Notes: generated by a model from the sequence alone, not told the origin. Shown: positions 53,579 through 62,439, numbered from the stretch's first letter. The stretch is 64,000 bases of DNA from SSC3 sp963769585 (GCA_963769585.1 CAVYMJ010000006.1:496001-560000), one strand, 5' to 3'. A program made the numbers and translations.

Positions 53579-54723
53579 CTGGCTCCACGTCAGGCTGGAC
53601 CCGCACCGACTACGAGCACGCCCTGCAGGCGTTGGGCATCTGTATCAGCGCACGAGTGCCGGTCCTGCTGTGGGGCAACCCGGGCGAAGGCAAGACCGCC
53701 GTGGTCGAGTCGGCGCAGCGACTTGGCTGGCACGTGGAGTCGCTGATAGTCAGCCACTACGAGCCAAGCGACTTCGCTGGCCTTCCGGTGATCACCGCAG
53801 ACGGGTCGGTGAACCTCGCACCACCCGGCTGGGCCAAGCGGCTCGCGGCGGTGGATGGGCCGTCGATCGCGTTCTTCGACGAGTTCTCCACCGCCTCCCC
53901 AGCACTGCAGGCCGCGGCGCTGCGGCCACTGACCCACTTCGAGGTGGGGTCGCTCAAGCTGCCGGACACCGTGTCGTTTGTCGCCGCCGCGAACCCCGCC
54001 GACGTGGCTGCCGCCGGTTGGGAGCTGGCTGCGCCGACCGCGTCGCGTTTCGTGCACCTGGACTGGGGGCTTCCGTTGGAGGTGTACGCCGAGGCGATGG
54101 TCACCGGGGACTGGCCGCCCCTGCCGGTTCACCCAGCACCCGACGGCTTGGCTTCCGTGGTGGACCGTGAGCGGGTGCTTGTCTCCGGGTTCCTCCGCGC
54201 CCGCATCAATCAGCTGTCGTCGATCCCCAAGGACGCCGCATCGCGAGGGCGGGCCTTCCCCACGCCGCGCACCTGGGACTACGCGGCGAAGCTGTCGGCG
54301 TTCGCCGCGACCGTCAGAGCCCCCAAGGCGGTACGACGGAGGCTGGTTGCGGGCTGCGTCGGGGAGGCGGCTGCCCATGAGTTCCTCGCGTGGGTCGATG
54401 CCAACGACTTGCCCGACCCGGAGGCGCTCCTGGCTGGCACCGGCTCGTTCGTGTTCAGGGGCTTGCGACCCGACCGGGTCTACGTCGTGCTCCAGGGTGT
54501 GCTGGCCGCTGTCGCGCGTGACCGTACTCCAGAGCGCTGGACTGCCGCGATCCGCCTGTGCGCCGAGGCAGCTGGCAACGTCGGCGTCGACCCAGCCGTC
54601 CCGATCGTGAGGGCCCTCATGCGCGATGGCATGCGCCCTCCCGGCGCCGAGATCCCCGCTGGGATCAAGGCCTTCGCACCAGCCCTCGCCTTGGCCGGGC
54701 TGCTGCCCGGGACCGCGGCATGA
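53575..54723 (+). CDS. MoxR-type AAA+ ATPase
   Basis: A 382-residue AAA ATPase. Walker A GNPGEGKT (34-41), HYEPSDFAGLPV, Walker B SIAFFDEFSTAS (98-104 core), a QAAALRPLTHFEVG helix and sensor 1 FVAAANP. MoxR ATPases remodel partner proteins and are commonly paired with a VWA protein, here the next gene (ATGA overlap). The C-terminal 130 residues form the usual helical lid. It probably loads or unloads the VWA protein or a substrate held by it. Confidence 0.88.
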   Translation: MTGSTSGWTRTDYEHALQALGICISARVPVLLWGNPGEGKTAVVESAQRLGWHVESLIVSHYEPSDFAGLPVITADGSVNLAPPGWAKRLAAVDGPSIAFFDEFSTASPALQAAALRPLTHFEVGSLKLPDTVSFVAAANPADVAAAGWELAAPTASRFVHLDWGLPLEVYAEAMVTGDWPPLPVHPAPDGLASVVDRERVLVSGFLRARINQLSSIPKDAASRGRAFPTPRTWDYAAKLSAFAATVRAPKAVRRRLVAGCVGEAAAHEFLAWVDANDLPDPEALLAGTGSFVFRGLRPDRVYVVLQGVLAAVARDRTPERWTAAIRLCAEAAGNVGVDPAVPIVRALMRDGMRPPGAEIPAGIKAFAPALALAGLLPGTAA

Positions 54724-55955
54724 CCTCGTTCCATTCCGGAGGACTGGACAAGCTCTCGGCCGCCAAGTTGTGGCTGGTCAGCGAGCAGACCAAGAACCTT
54801 CCCTACCTCTCGCACGCCCTGTTCGCCCTCACGCCCGTGGCATCCACAGACGTCGAGACCGTGACCGTTGACGAGCACTGGCGGATCTACGTCAACCCCA
54901 GCTGGCTAATCGACGTTGACGTACCCGAGCTCGGCGCTGCATTGGCGCACATGGTGTGGCACCTGCTGCACGACCACGCGGACCGAGCCCGCACCGTCCG
55001 CGCCACCGCGAGCGCAGCCGGGTCCTGGCATCAGGCAGCCGATGCAGCGCTGGCCGGGATACTTCGTCCTGACGGCCTTCTTCCGATCGGGATGCCGACA
55101 CCCGCCGACCTGGGCCTGTCCGAGGGCAAGGCGGCCGAGGAGTACTTCGCGATCCTCAGTAAGCTGCGGGCCGATGCCGACGTCCAGTCCGGGGAAGCTG
55201 AGCTGGCACCGCTATGCGGCAGCGGGTCCGACGGGATCGTTCGTAGCCATGAGCTCCCACCCGACACCGACGCAGCCAGCGTGGATCCCGAGGACGCCAG
55301 TCACATCCGGCACAGAGTCGCCATCGACTACAGCGATCACGTGACCGGTCGCGGCGACCAGGCAGGCGACGCGTGGCGCTGGGCGCGCGGCATCCTCGAG
55401 CCGAAGATCGCCTGGGAGCCTTTGCTCGCCAGCGCCGTACGCCGGGCTGCTGGTTGGACCAACGGCCATGCTGAGTACACGTACCTCAAACGATCCCGCC
55501 GCCAGTCCGCCGTACCGAACATCGTGCTGCCGGGCACGCGCCGGCCACTGCCCAACGTCGCCATGGTCATCGACACTTCGGGCAGTGTCGACGATGCACT
55601 CCTCGGCCGTGCCCTCGGCGAGGTGGACGGGGCGCTGATGGCTCTCGGCGTCAGCGACACGTGTGTCACTGTCCTGGCCTGTGATGCCGCAGTCCACACC
55701 GTTGCCCGGGTGCGGCACGCCAAGGATGCCCGTCTCGCCGGTGGCGGTGGCACCGACATGACGGTCGGCATCGCTGCCGCCTCCGAGCTTCGCCCTCGAC
55801 CAGACTTGATCGTCGTCTTCACAGACGGCTACACGGCCTGGCCGAGCCAGCCGCCCTCAGGATCAGCGGTCATCGCGGCAATGCTCGCTCGTACTGGACA
55901 GCCGATACCCCCGACACCTTCCTGGGCGAGGCGGATCGAGTGCACCCTCGATTGA
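54720..55955 (+). CDS. VWA-like / DUF2201 metallopeptidase-like protein
   Basis: A 411-residue protein. The N-terminal half resembles the DUF2201 peptidase-like domain with AALAHMVWHLLHDHADRA; the family's HExxH is here HMVWH, so the catalytic glutamate is lost. The C-terminal half is a VWA-like domain: MVIDTSGSVDD (MIDAS DxSxS, about 284-288), GGGGTDMTVGI and VVFTDGYTAWP. It overlaps the MoxR ATPase gene by four bases. MoxR-VWA pairs work as chaperone or metal-assembly machines and occur in conflict systems. ATG 54720 is preferred to longer starts, which run back through the MoxR gene. Confidence 0.82.
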   Translation: MTSFHSGGLDKLSAAKLWLVSEQTKNLPYLSHALFALTPVASTDVETVTVDEHWRIYVNPSWLIDVDVPELGAALAHMVWHLLHDHADRARTVRATASAAGSWHQAADAALAGILRPDGLLPIGMPTPADLGLSEGKAAEEYFAILSKLRADADVQSGEAELAPLCGSGSDGIVRSHELPPDTDAASVDPEDASHIRHRVAIDYSDHVTGRGDQAGDAWRWARGILEPKIAWEPLLASAVRRAAGWTNGHAEYTYLKRSRRQSAVPNIVLPGTRRPLPNVAMVIDTSGSVDDALLGRALGEVDGALMALGVSDTCVTVLACDAAVHTVARVRHAKDARLAGGGGTDMTVGIAAASELRPRPDLIVVFTDGYTAWPSQPPSGSAVIAAMLARTGQPIPPTPSWARRIECTLD

Positions 55956-56003
55956 CGGCGCCGCTGCGGAGCTCGGTTGGAGTTCAGCGAGTAGGTTGAA
56001 CTC

Positions 56004-56705
56004 GTGAGTGCATCGGTGAGAGTCGGTCTTGCAAGAGTCTCCGTTGTGGAAGCAGCGGACATTGTGCGGCGATACACCGACGAGTCAACCAACCGGCTCA
56101 GTGCCCACCCCTACGCCTACCCGGCCTATGACTCCTACGGACTCGAGGAAGTTGGCCGTGATGCTGACTCCTCGGCGATGCTGTCCGATGCGGATCTGCT
56201 CGCTCCGCTGTTGCTGAACGTCAAGGTCTCGCTGCGCAGTTACTACGCGCTGCAAAGGGTGCGTGTTGCGTTGGACTCGGCCTTGGCCGGGATTGAGCTC
56301 GGGATGGTGCTTGCCGATGCCTCGGATGACGAGATCGCTCGGCTCGTTGCGCCGCTGTACGCCGTGCTGGACGAGAACGATGTTCCTGGGGTCAAAGCAA
56401 CCACCTTGTCGAAGGTGCTTCATCGCAAACGGCCCGCCTTCCTCGTGCTGCATGACAGTTGGGTCAGGGCTTGCTACCTCGGCACCCCTCGGGTGCCCGT
56501 CACTCGAACGCGAAGCTGGAGCAACTACATGTCGCTCATCTCGCAAGCGATCGCCGACGACTTGCGCACCCAACATGAGATATTTGCGGACCTCGCGTCT
56601 CGTGTCGCCGGAACTACTCCGCTCACCTCACTGCGCATTCTGGACGTCCTGGCTTGGACGCTTCGCGGAGGCGATCGAGGCGCTGGGGGCGAGCAGAGTA
56701 GTTAG
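56004..56705 (+). CDS. DUF6308-like protein
   Basis: A 233-residue protein resembling DUF6308: an acidic YAYPAYDSYGL segment, DLLAPLLLNVKVSLRSYYAL, VLDENDVPGVKATTLSKVLHRKRPAFLVLHDSWV and LTSLRILDVLAWTL near the end. No catalytic motif is assigned. It begins 48 bases after the VWA gene on the same strand and may be the last gene of the locus. It converges on the kinase gene at 56892. Confidence 0.6.
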   Translation: MSASVRVGLARVSVVEAADIVRRYTDESTNRLSAHPYAYPAYDSYGLEEVGRDADSSAMLSDADLLAPLLLNVKVSLRSYYALQRVRVALDSALAGIELGMVLADASDDEIARLVAPLYAVLDENDVPGVKATTLSKVLHRKRPAFLVLHDSWVRACYLGTPRVPVTRTRSWSNYMSLISQAIADDLRTQHEIFADLASRVAGTTPLTSLRILDVLAWTLRGGDRGAGGEQSS

Positions 56706-56891
56706 TCGTGAGCATGCGCCAGATTGGCGGCCCAGTTCCCCAGCCGGGCGCTTTACCGGCAAGGTCTAGCAGCTGCCAGTGTGGCCTTCTCTTCCTAAGG
56801 CCTTCCACCGGAATGAACGTGGTGTTGAGTCGGGACGCGTGGTCTCTCGCCGTATCCCCCGAGAGTGCGGTTGCCCCCATGACCATCGCCG

Positions 56892-59027
56892 TCACCCGCA
56901 GTCGGCTGTCTCCGACCAGAGGGTGATGTCGGTGACGTGCGCCTCATCCACGTGTCGTTGGAGCTCGAAGACGTAGTAGGCATTGGCGTTGACTCGGGCG
57001 TCGGCGGTTCCGGGCCCGTACCAGCCGAAGTGGATGTCTGGGTAGGCGTTGATCAAGTCGTTCTTGGTCGAGTGCAGCCCGATGTTGCGGGACGTCTTCA
57101 TGCTTCCCCCGTGCTCGATGGCGACCACGCGCCCCTGCATCCGTGAGACCAGCGCCCTCCCGCCGTAGTCAAGGGAGAACTGTCGGCAGTTGCCGCTGGG
57201 AGTGACCTCGGCCGGTGCTGCCGCGCCCGTCGCCATGAGTTCAGCTCGTGACATCCCGAGTCTGACCGCGCCGTAGCCGGCTCGGTCGTCGGTCCTGACC
57301 GGTGCTGGGGATGACGTTGCTGCGGGTGCTGGCGTCGGGAACGAGGCAGGGCCCTTCGCCGCGAGGTGCGGCGACGGCGACGGAGAAGCGGGAGCGTACG
57401 GCGCGACGGGCACAGCACGCAGGTTGACGTGCGTGGTTCCATCAACGGACAGGTGGTCGGACTGAACCACGAACCGGCCCGTGAGCGTTCCTAGGTTGCC
57501 TGCGGTGGTGACCACAGCGTCTGGGTCCCGAGAAACATTGGCGATATGGAGTACCACCTCGCAGGCCGGTCCGCACGCGAGGTCGCGGCTCGCTCGGAGA
57601 AGAACGCGGTAGTTATCCCCGACGGGCCGCGCGTCGATGTCCAGCCCGTGCGGCACGAAGTCGAGGTCGAGTACGACGAGCTCCTGACCGTGCGCCCGCA
57701 CAAAGGCCACCAGCCGGTCGATGCCGTGGCTGCTCGAATCGACCGTCATATGCAGGGTCGGCGGGTGACTCTTCGCCGGGACGCGAACAACCTTGACCAA
57801 TTGCGGGCTGGCTGACGCTGCCGGCTCCGGTATCGGTGCCAGAGTCGGTTCGGAGGCCGCCCTCGCCTGGGGGTGCGCAGGCGGGTAGACCACCGCTGGT
57901 GGACGGGACAGCGCTGTGACAAGTGCGATCCCGGCGAGGGCGACGACGATCACAACGAGCATGACGATGCCGGTGACGGCGAACGGCGCCACCCTCGCGC
58001 GGCCCTCGCCGTCGAGGTGCGCCTCCCCTCGCCAGCCCCGCGGCGGCGCCGCAACGGGCCTTCGGGCCGACGGCGGGACGTGGGTCAGCCTCACCCTTCC
58101 TTCGGCATGGGGCGCGATCTTGGTGAGGACCCACGTGTCGATGGCCCAGCTCTCCGCGATCGTGTCTGCCGCCTGAGTCGGCGCGTTCGTTGAGGAGAGC
58201 CCGCGGACAAGTTCGGCCGGGGTCGGGCGCTGGTCGGCATCGCGGGCAAGCGCTGCCAGTACCACGGGAAGTACGACTGGGTCGAGACCGCGCAGGTCGG
58301 GCGGGCCGAGAACCCGGGCGCATCCGGGTACACCCGGCGTCTCTGGGAATGGGGGGCGCCCCGTGCCTGCATAAGCCACCAGGGCTGCCCAGGAGAATAG
58401 ATCCGACGCCGGACCGCACTCACGTCCTGTGACGATCTCAGGCGCGGACCACCCAGCCGAGAATGCGACCTGTCCAGGGGAAGTATGCGCTGTGCCATTC
58501 ATCAGCCTGGCGATCCCGAAGTCGATGACCACCGGGCTCTCAGGCGTGAGGATGACGTTGCTTGGCTTGAGATCCCGGTGGGTGATGCCCGCAGCGTGGA
58601 TCTGACGCACCGCCTCGAGGAGGGCGATTGCGAACGCATGGAGGGCGCCGCTGGGAAGCCTGCCGTGCTCAACGATGGCCTGCTCGAGGGTGGGACCGGG
58701 GACGAACTGGGTGGCCAGCCACGGGACAGCAGCCTGGAGGTCGGCTTCGTAGAGGCTCGCCAGCTGAGGTCCCCGCACGGCCCTGAGGGCAGCGACCTCG
58801 CGGAGAAAGCGGTCTCGGAACTCGGGAAGCGCTGCCCAATGCGGCCACATGGTCTTGACCGCGGCTCTCCGGTCGCCGTCGGCGCCCAAATACACGACGC
58901 CCATGCCTCCAGCGCCCAGCTTTGCTTGCAGCTGCCACGGCCCCAACTGGACTGGGTCGCCGGGGCGCAGAGCCACCAGTGTGCGATCGAGCGCATCGCG
59001 GTCCCCAACGGGTGACGCTGCCGGCAT
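56892..59027 (-). CDS. Membrane-anchored Ser/Thr protein kinase (PknB-like), 711 aa
   Basis: The kinase domain (about 29-280) is complete: glycine loop GAGGMGVVY (38-46), Lys58, HRDLKPSN (150-157), DFG (169-171) and SAPEIVTG. A single membrane helix follows at 347-372. The outside part (373-711) is not PASTA: a Ser/Pro/Ala-rich linker, a domain with GQELVVLDLDF and CGPACEVVLHIAN, another linker, and a C-terminal domain with GYGAVRLGMSRAELM. ATG 59027 overlaps the upstream stop (TGATG). The coupling to a methylase-like gene and a small HTH suggests a signalling role in one system. Confidence 0.87.
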   Translation of the reverse strand: MPAASPVGDRDALDRTLVALRPGDPVQLGPWQLQAKLGAGGMGVVYLGADGDRRAAVKTMWPHWAALPEFRDRFLREVAALRAVRGPQLASLYEADLQAAVPWLATQFVPGPTLEQAIVEHGRLPSGALHAFAIALLEAVRQIHAAGITHRDLKPSNVILTPESPVVIDFGIARLMNGTAHTSPGQVAFSAGWSAPEIVTGRECGPASDLFSWAALVAYAGTGRPPFPETPGVPGCARVLGPPDLRGLDPVVLPVVLAALARDADQRPTPAELVRGLSSTNAPTQAADTIAESWAIDTWVLTKIAPHAEGRVRLTHVPPSARRPVAAPPRGWRGEAHLDGEGRARVAPFAVTGIVMLVVIVVALAGIALVTALSRPPAVVYPPAHPQARAASEPTLAPIPEPAASASPQLVKVVRVPAKSHPPTLHMTVDSSSHGIDRLVAFVRAHGQELVVLDLDFVPHGLDIDARPVGDNYRVLLRASRDLACGPACEVVLHIANVSRDPDAVVTTAGNLGTLTGRFVVQSDHLSVDGTTHVNLRAVPVAPYAPASPSPSPHLAAKGPASFPTPAPAATSSPAPVRTDDRAGYGAVRLGMSRAELMATGAAAPAEVTPSGNCRQFSLDYGGRALVSRMQGRVVAIEHGGSMKTSRNIGLHSTKNDLINAYPDIHFGWYGPGTADARVNANAYYVFELQRHVDEAHVTDITLWSETADCG

Positions 59028-59647
59028 CACGAGTCCGGGCCGAAGTCCTCGGCACGCTCGAGGGTCTCGCGGGCGCAGTGCCCCACAAGGTCCTCCTCGT
59101 ACTCGAAGGCGACGTCGATGCGGCTGCAGTGGCGGGCTACCCAGCTCTGCTGGACGCGGTTCAGCTGGGCATGTGAGATGGCCTCGTCCTGCCGCCACTC
59201 CTCCGGTCCCTGAGGGTGCGCGCTCCGACGTGCCTCCCCAAGCTCCTCCGCCGACACGTCGTCGGGATGTGTCCGGCTCGCGTAGGCGAGCGTCCCCGCG
59301 ATGTCGAGCCGCCATACGGGGAGGTCCGGCGTCACGACCAGGTGCCACTCGTCGAGCGGGAGTCGCTGCGACGGTGTGCTGACCGTCCACAACCAGTTGA
59401 ACGGTGCTGCCTCCTCAACGGCGGGCACGACGATGTCGGCGCAGCCGAGCACCCAGGGGCCACCTGTGTAGCTGTGGTTCGTCCACGCCACGATCGCTCC
59501 GGCCTCGAGGCCCGCGAACCAGTCACGGACGGCGTGGTAGCGATCCCAACTCGCAGGCTCGCTGCCGGTGCCGGCGCCGGCGGCGTACTCATGGACTCGC
59601 GCGGAGATACCGCCCGAGGTCGGGTCCCGCGGAGCTGCTCGAGTCAC
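59027..59647 (-). CDS. Unknown protein of kinase-methylase locus (206 aa)
   Basis: A 206-residue acidic soluble protein. Trp-rich central part (IVAWTNHSYTGGPWVLGCAD, FNWLWTV, DEWHLVVTPDLPVW) followed by a helical C-terminus. No family is recognised. It overlaps its neighbours on both sides (ATGA with the methylase stop, TGATG with the kinase start), so the three are made as a unit. Confidence 0.65.
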   Translation of the reverse strand: MTRAAPRDPTSGGISARVHEYAAGAGTGSEPASWDRYHAVRDWFAGLEAGAIVAWTNHSYTGGPWVLGCADIVVPAVEEAAPFNWLWTVSTPSQRLPLDEWHLVVTPDLPVWRLDIAGTLAYASRTHPDDVSAEELGEARRSAHPQGPEEWRQDEAISHAQLNRVQQSWVARHCSRIDVAFEYEEDLVGHCARETLERAEDFGPDS

Positions 59648-61698
59648 TGGCGCTCCTCGGAGGCGCGTGGCTTGCTGGCCCGAGGGTGGTCGTCACGAAG
59701 ATAGCGGTGGGCACGGGCGTCCTTCTCCGCCGTGCTGCGGTAGTACGGCCGTACGCCGCTGGCAACGGCGTCGATGAGGTCGTTGGTGAGGTAGATCGCA
59801 TCCTCTGCGATGCGGCGGGAGGCCTCGGACGTGCGCCGGGTCGCGCGGACGGCGGTGACGAGGGCGGTCTGCTCCTCCGGCGTGACCACCGGGAGGGTGA
59901 GCTCTGGGACCTTGATGCGCTTGATCGCGGCTCCGGTCATCCTGGATCGGTTGCAGTTGGCGGGGAGGACGGTTGCGAGGTAGTCCGGGGTGAGATCGGC
60001 ATTGGCGCCGCCGTTCGAGGTGAGACGGACGATGTGGACGGGGTAGGTGATGACCCTGGCCGCGAGGGCGGCGTCGACTATGCGGGTGGCGATGCCCGTG
60101 CCCTCGGCGACGACCAAGACGTCGCCCTCTCGCGTGAGGGGGAAGGTTTGGCGCAGACCGACCTCGATGTCCCCGCTTTCTAGGTCGTGTTGGCCGGGCC
60201 AGCGGACGTCGCGGGGCAGAACGACGGGGTGCTGCTCCAGTACGGCGGGCGCCTTGCTGCGTCGTATGCCCGGCAAGATGGACAGCTGTCGCGCGTTGGC
60301 GAGATCGGCGAGGCGAATCTGCCGGGGTGGGTCGGAACTCTTGGCGACCCAGTCGTCGAGCCGGTCGGTGCCCAGGGTTCGTACGTCGTTGCGCAGCGAT
60401 CGTGCACGCAGGGTGAGGTCCTTGGCCTGTTGGGCGATGCTCGTGTCCTCGTGTTGGGCGATCCAGCGTCTCGGGTTCAGGTCGCCGTCGGCGAGAACGA
60501 GATCCAGGTTGCTGACCGCGGCCGCCGACCTACCGACGGCGCGGTCGTGACGCCAGGCCCCGAGTGCCTGCGCAACGTGGCCCGCAAGCGCCGGCTCCCC
60601 AAGCTGCAGAGAGAGGGACTCGCCGTCCACGAGCAGCACTTGGTCGCGTTCAGGGTCAGGCGTAGTGAGCACCCACAGGGCAAGGTTGACGCCCGTACCG
60701 GTGAGCAGCCGAGCGGGAAGCAGGACGACGGCCTCCACGCATCCCCTTCCGATGAGCTCCTGACGGACTGCCTTGTCCACGGACGCGAACAGGGAAGACC
60801 CGCTGAGCGCAAGGTAGGCACGACCGCCGTCGGCGAGGTGGTGGACGGCGTGCTGGACCCATGCCAAGTTGGCGAGCTTCGAAGGTGCCCCGAAGGTCCA
60901 TCGCGGGTCGACTGCGTTCAGCGGCTGGTGACGCCGCTCGTTGAGAGGGGGAAACGACACCACGACGTCTGCCCGGACGAAAGGAAAGCCGGTCTCGGAC
61001 AAGGCGTCGCTGCCAAGAAGCTCGGCCGATGCACCACGCAGGGCCAGCCGAATCTGGGCGATGGCGAACGCGACTTGGTCGGGCTGCTGGCCGTAGAGCG
61101 TTGGCGACTTCGAACCCATGCGGCTGGCATCGTCCAGGGCAGCGGCGAGAAGGGCACCGGTGCCCATCGATGGGTCAAGGACTGCCTTGCCCCCCGATGG
61201 GCCGGCCGCCGCGAGGATGAGCTCGACCAGACGTGGCCGCGGCTCGATGGCTCCTGCCTTGCCTGCTGCGCCCGACTCGCGCGCAAGGATGTGGTCGAAG
61301 AGATCTGCGCGGTGCCCCTCGGCTTCCACCGCGGCATCAACCAGATGGCGGAGAACGGGGCTTGGGCACCCATGCAGGGACCGGTACGCCGCGTCGGTCA
61401 CGACGGACAGCTTCTCGGCCAACCCGCTGAGGAGCTCAGCGGGGCCGGACCCCTCGCTCGCCCGGGCTTGGGCTACAACGTCGTCCCAAGCCCGACGCCG
61501 CCCGTGGGCAGTGGCCGTCTCGGCGATGGCGAAGACCGTGCCTAGAGCGAGGATGAAATCACCAGGCAGCCCCGCCAATGAGTCCGCGACCTCCCCCGAA
61601 CCTGGTGGCGCCGGACGCCGCCCCCCGGCCTGGGCGCGCCGCAGCTCCTGCCGGTCCAGGAACGCCTGCACCTCCTCGTGCGCGAACAGGGGGTTCAC
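59644..61698 (-). CDS. N6-adenine methylase-like / specificity-like fusion (684 aa)
   Basis: Residues about 130-400 have the type I HsdM fold: motif I DPSMGTGALL (175-184) and a motif IV region VVVSFPPLNE (246-254), where the Asn of NPP(F/Y) is changed to Phe. Residues about 480-640 look like half of an S subunit: LADLANARQLSILPG, then DLTPDYLATVLPAN and a VVTPEEQTALV tail. So it may bind a specific site but may not methylate. GTG 61698 is used because it makes a GTGA overlap with a 47-residue HTH frame; coding homology-like sequence continues upstream in the same frame. Confidence 0.75.
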   Translation of the reverse strand: MNPLFAHEEVQAFLDRQELRRAQAGGRRPAPPGSGEVADSLAGLPGDFILALGTVFAIAETATAHGRRRAWDDVVAQARASEGSGPAELLSGLAEKLSVVTDAAYRSLHGCPSPVLRHLVDAAVEAEGHRADLFDHILARESGAAGKAGAIEPRPRLVELILAAAGPSGGKAVLDPSMGTGALLAAALDDASRMGSKSPTLYGQQPDQVAFAIAQIRLALRGASAELLGSDALSETGFPFVRADVVVSFPPLNERRHQPLNAVDPRWTFGAPSKLANLAWVQHAVHHLADGGRAYLALSGSSLFASVDKAVRQELIGRGCVEAVVLLPARLLTGTGVNLALWVLTTPDPERDQVLLVDGESLSLQLGEPALAGHVAQALGAWRHDRAVGRSAAAVSNLDLVLADGDLNPRRWIAQHEDTSIAQQAKDLTLRARSLRNDVRTLGTDRLDDWVAKSSDPPRQIRLADLANARQLSILPGIRRSKAPAVLEQHPVVLPRDVRWPGQHDLESGDIEVGLRQTFPLTREGDVLVVAEGTGIATRIVDAALAARVITYPVHIVRLTSNGGANADLTPDYLATVLPANCNRSRMTGAAIKRIKVPELTLPVVTPEEQTALVTAVRATRRTSEASRRIAEDAIYLTNDLIDAVASGVRPYYRSTAEKDARAHRYLRDDHPRASKPRASEERQ

Positions 61699-61838
61699 AC
61701 CAGTCCCTCCGGCGGGCTGGGGGAACGGGCGGCCCACCGCTTGCGCCAGTTGCTCACTGCGGCCCGAGACACCCCGGACATTGAGGCGATGTCGGCCAGT
61801 GTCAGCCACGGGCCGGGAGGGGGAGGTGAGTTATCCAC
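61695..61838 (-). CDS. Small HTH protein, probably the split-off N-terminus of the methylase
   Basis: GTG 61838 to TGA 61695 encodes 47 residues: a Pro-rich start, then LTLADIASMSGVSRAAVSNW, a helix-turn-helix, and RKRWAARSPSPPEGLV. N6-methylase-like proteins of this type usually have such an HTH joined to an FPxPxGGT...NPLF segment. Here that segment (FPQPAGGTGVNPLFAHEEV) lies in the next frame. Adding one base near 61726 joins them. As it stands, the HTH could be a separate, translationally coupled repressor. Confidence 0.55.
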   Translation of the reverse strand: MDNSPPPPGPWLTLADIASMSGVSRAAVSNWRKRWAARSPSPPEGLV

Positions 61839-61848
61839 AGTGCCATCG

Positions 61849-61877
61849 TACCTTGGCGGGATACTGCATACAAGGTA
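61849..61877 (-). promoter_or_regulatory. Palindromic operator upstream of HTH-methylase-kinase operon
   Basis: TACCTTG (61849-61855) and CAAGGTA (61871-61877) form a perfect 7-bp inverted repeat with a 15-base spacer, 10 bases upstream of the HTH start codon. A second small palindrome, CATACAAGGTATG, overlaps its right arm. It is a candidate binding site for the HTH protein. Confidence 0.5.
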
Positions 61878-61987
61878 TGATGTGTGTAATCACTTCACAG
61901 TTCACAATCTGAAAGAGGTTGATCCGATGCTCTCCACTCACACCTCGCACCTATTGGTCGGGACCGTCCTGCTCGGCCGGGTTCGGC

Positions 61988-62083
61988 ATGGGAGGCAGGT
62001 ACACCTGCTCCTGGTGCGGGCGTATCGCCAGCGGAACGCCCGATATGAACGGCCGCTGCCCGAACTGCTCTCGAGGACGCTGA
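61988..62083 (+). CDS. Mini zinc-ribbon ORF (31 aa)
   Basis: ATG 61988 to TGA 62083 encodes a 31-residue peptide with YTCSWCGRI and RCPNCSRGR: two CxxC knuckles 17 residues apart. The frame is open upstream, so it could be longer. No good RBS is seen. The cysteine spacing is the main evidence, so it may be real or a relic. Confidence 0.3.
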   Translation: MGGRYTCSWCGRIASGTPDMNGRCPNCSRGR

Positions 62084-62137
62084 CTCGTGGTCTCCTCGCA
62101 GCACCGCCGATCCACGCGCCCCGGCGGTGCCCCCTTC

Positions 62138-62438
62138 ATGAATAGGCTCCCGCAGAGCGTGATCGACAGGTACGAGGCGGCGCAGGCCCTGCGCCCCTCG
62201 GGACAATCTTCGAGCGCCGCGGAAACGCAGCCGAAGCTCCGTCGGGTGCCGACGGAGCCTGGTGACCACGATCGGATGTCTCACTACGTCGCCAGGGAGG
62301 ACGTCCTCCGGGGCCCTGGTCGAAGGACGCACGGTCGAGGCGTTGTGTGGCAAGCGGTGGGTTCCCTCGCGTGACGGAAGCGCCTTTCCGCTATGCCCCA
62401 CCTGCAGGGACGCGTACGACGACCTGCGGGCGCACTAG
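62138..62438 (+). pseudogene. DUF3039 protein, +1 frameshift
   Basis: ATG 62138 starts MNRLPQSVIDRYEAAQALRP and reads MSHYVAREDVL; then the frame shifts in the G4 run at 62310-62313. Removing one G restores ALVEGRTVEALCGKRWVPSR and FPLCPTCRDAYDDLRAH with stop at 62438. The SHYV...LCGK.W.P.R...CPTC pattern is DUF3039, a small actinobacterial zinc protein of unknown role. The downstream part holds all cysteines, so the frame as written gives a product without the zinc site. Confidence 0.65.
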
Positions 62439-62439
62439 T

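Noticed and set aside
61831..61839. Perfect DnaA box TTATCCACA
   Set aside because: It is a single site formed by the start codon region of the HTH gene, with no neighbouring boxes; probably chance.
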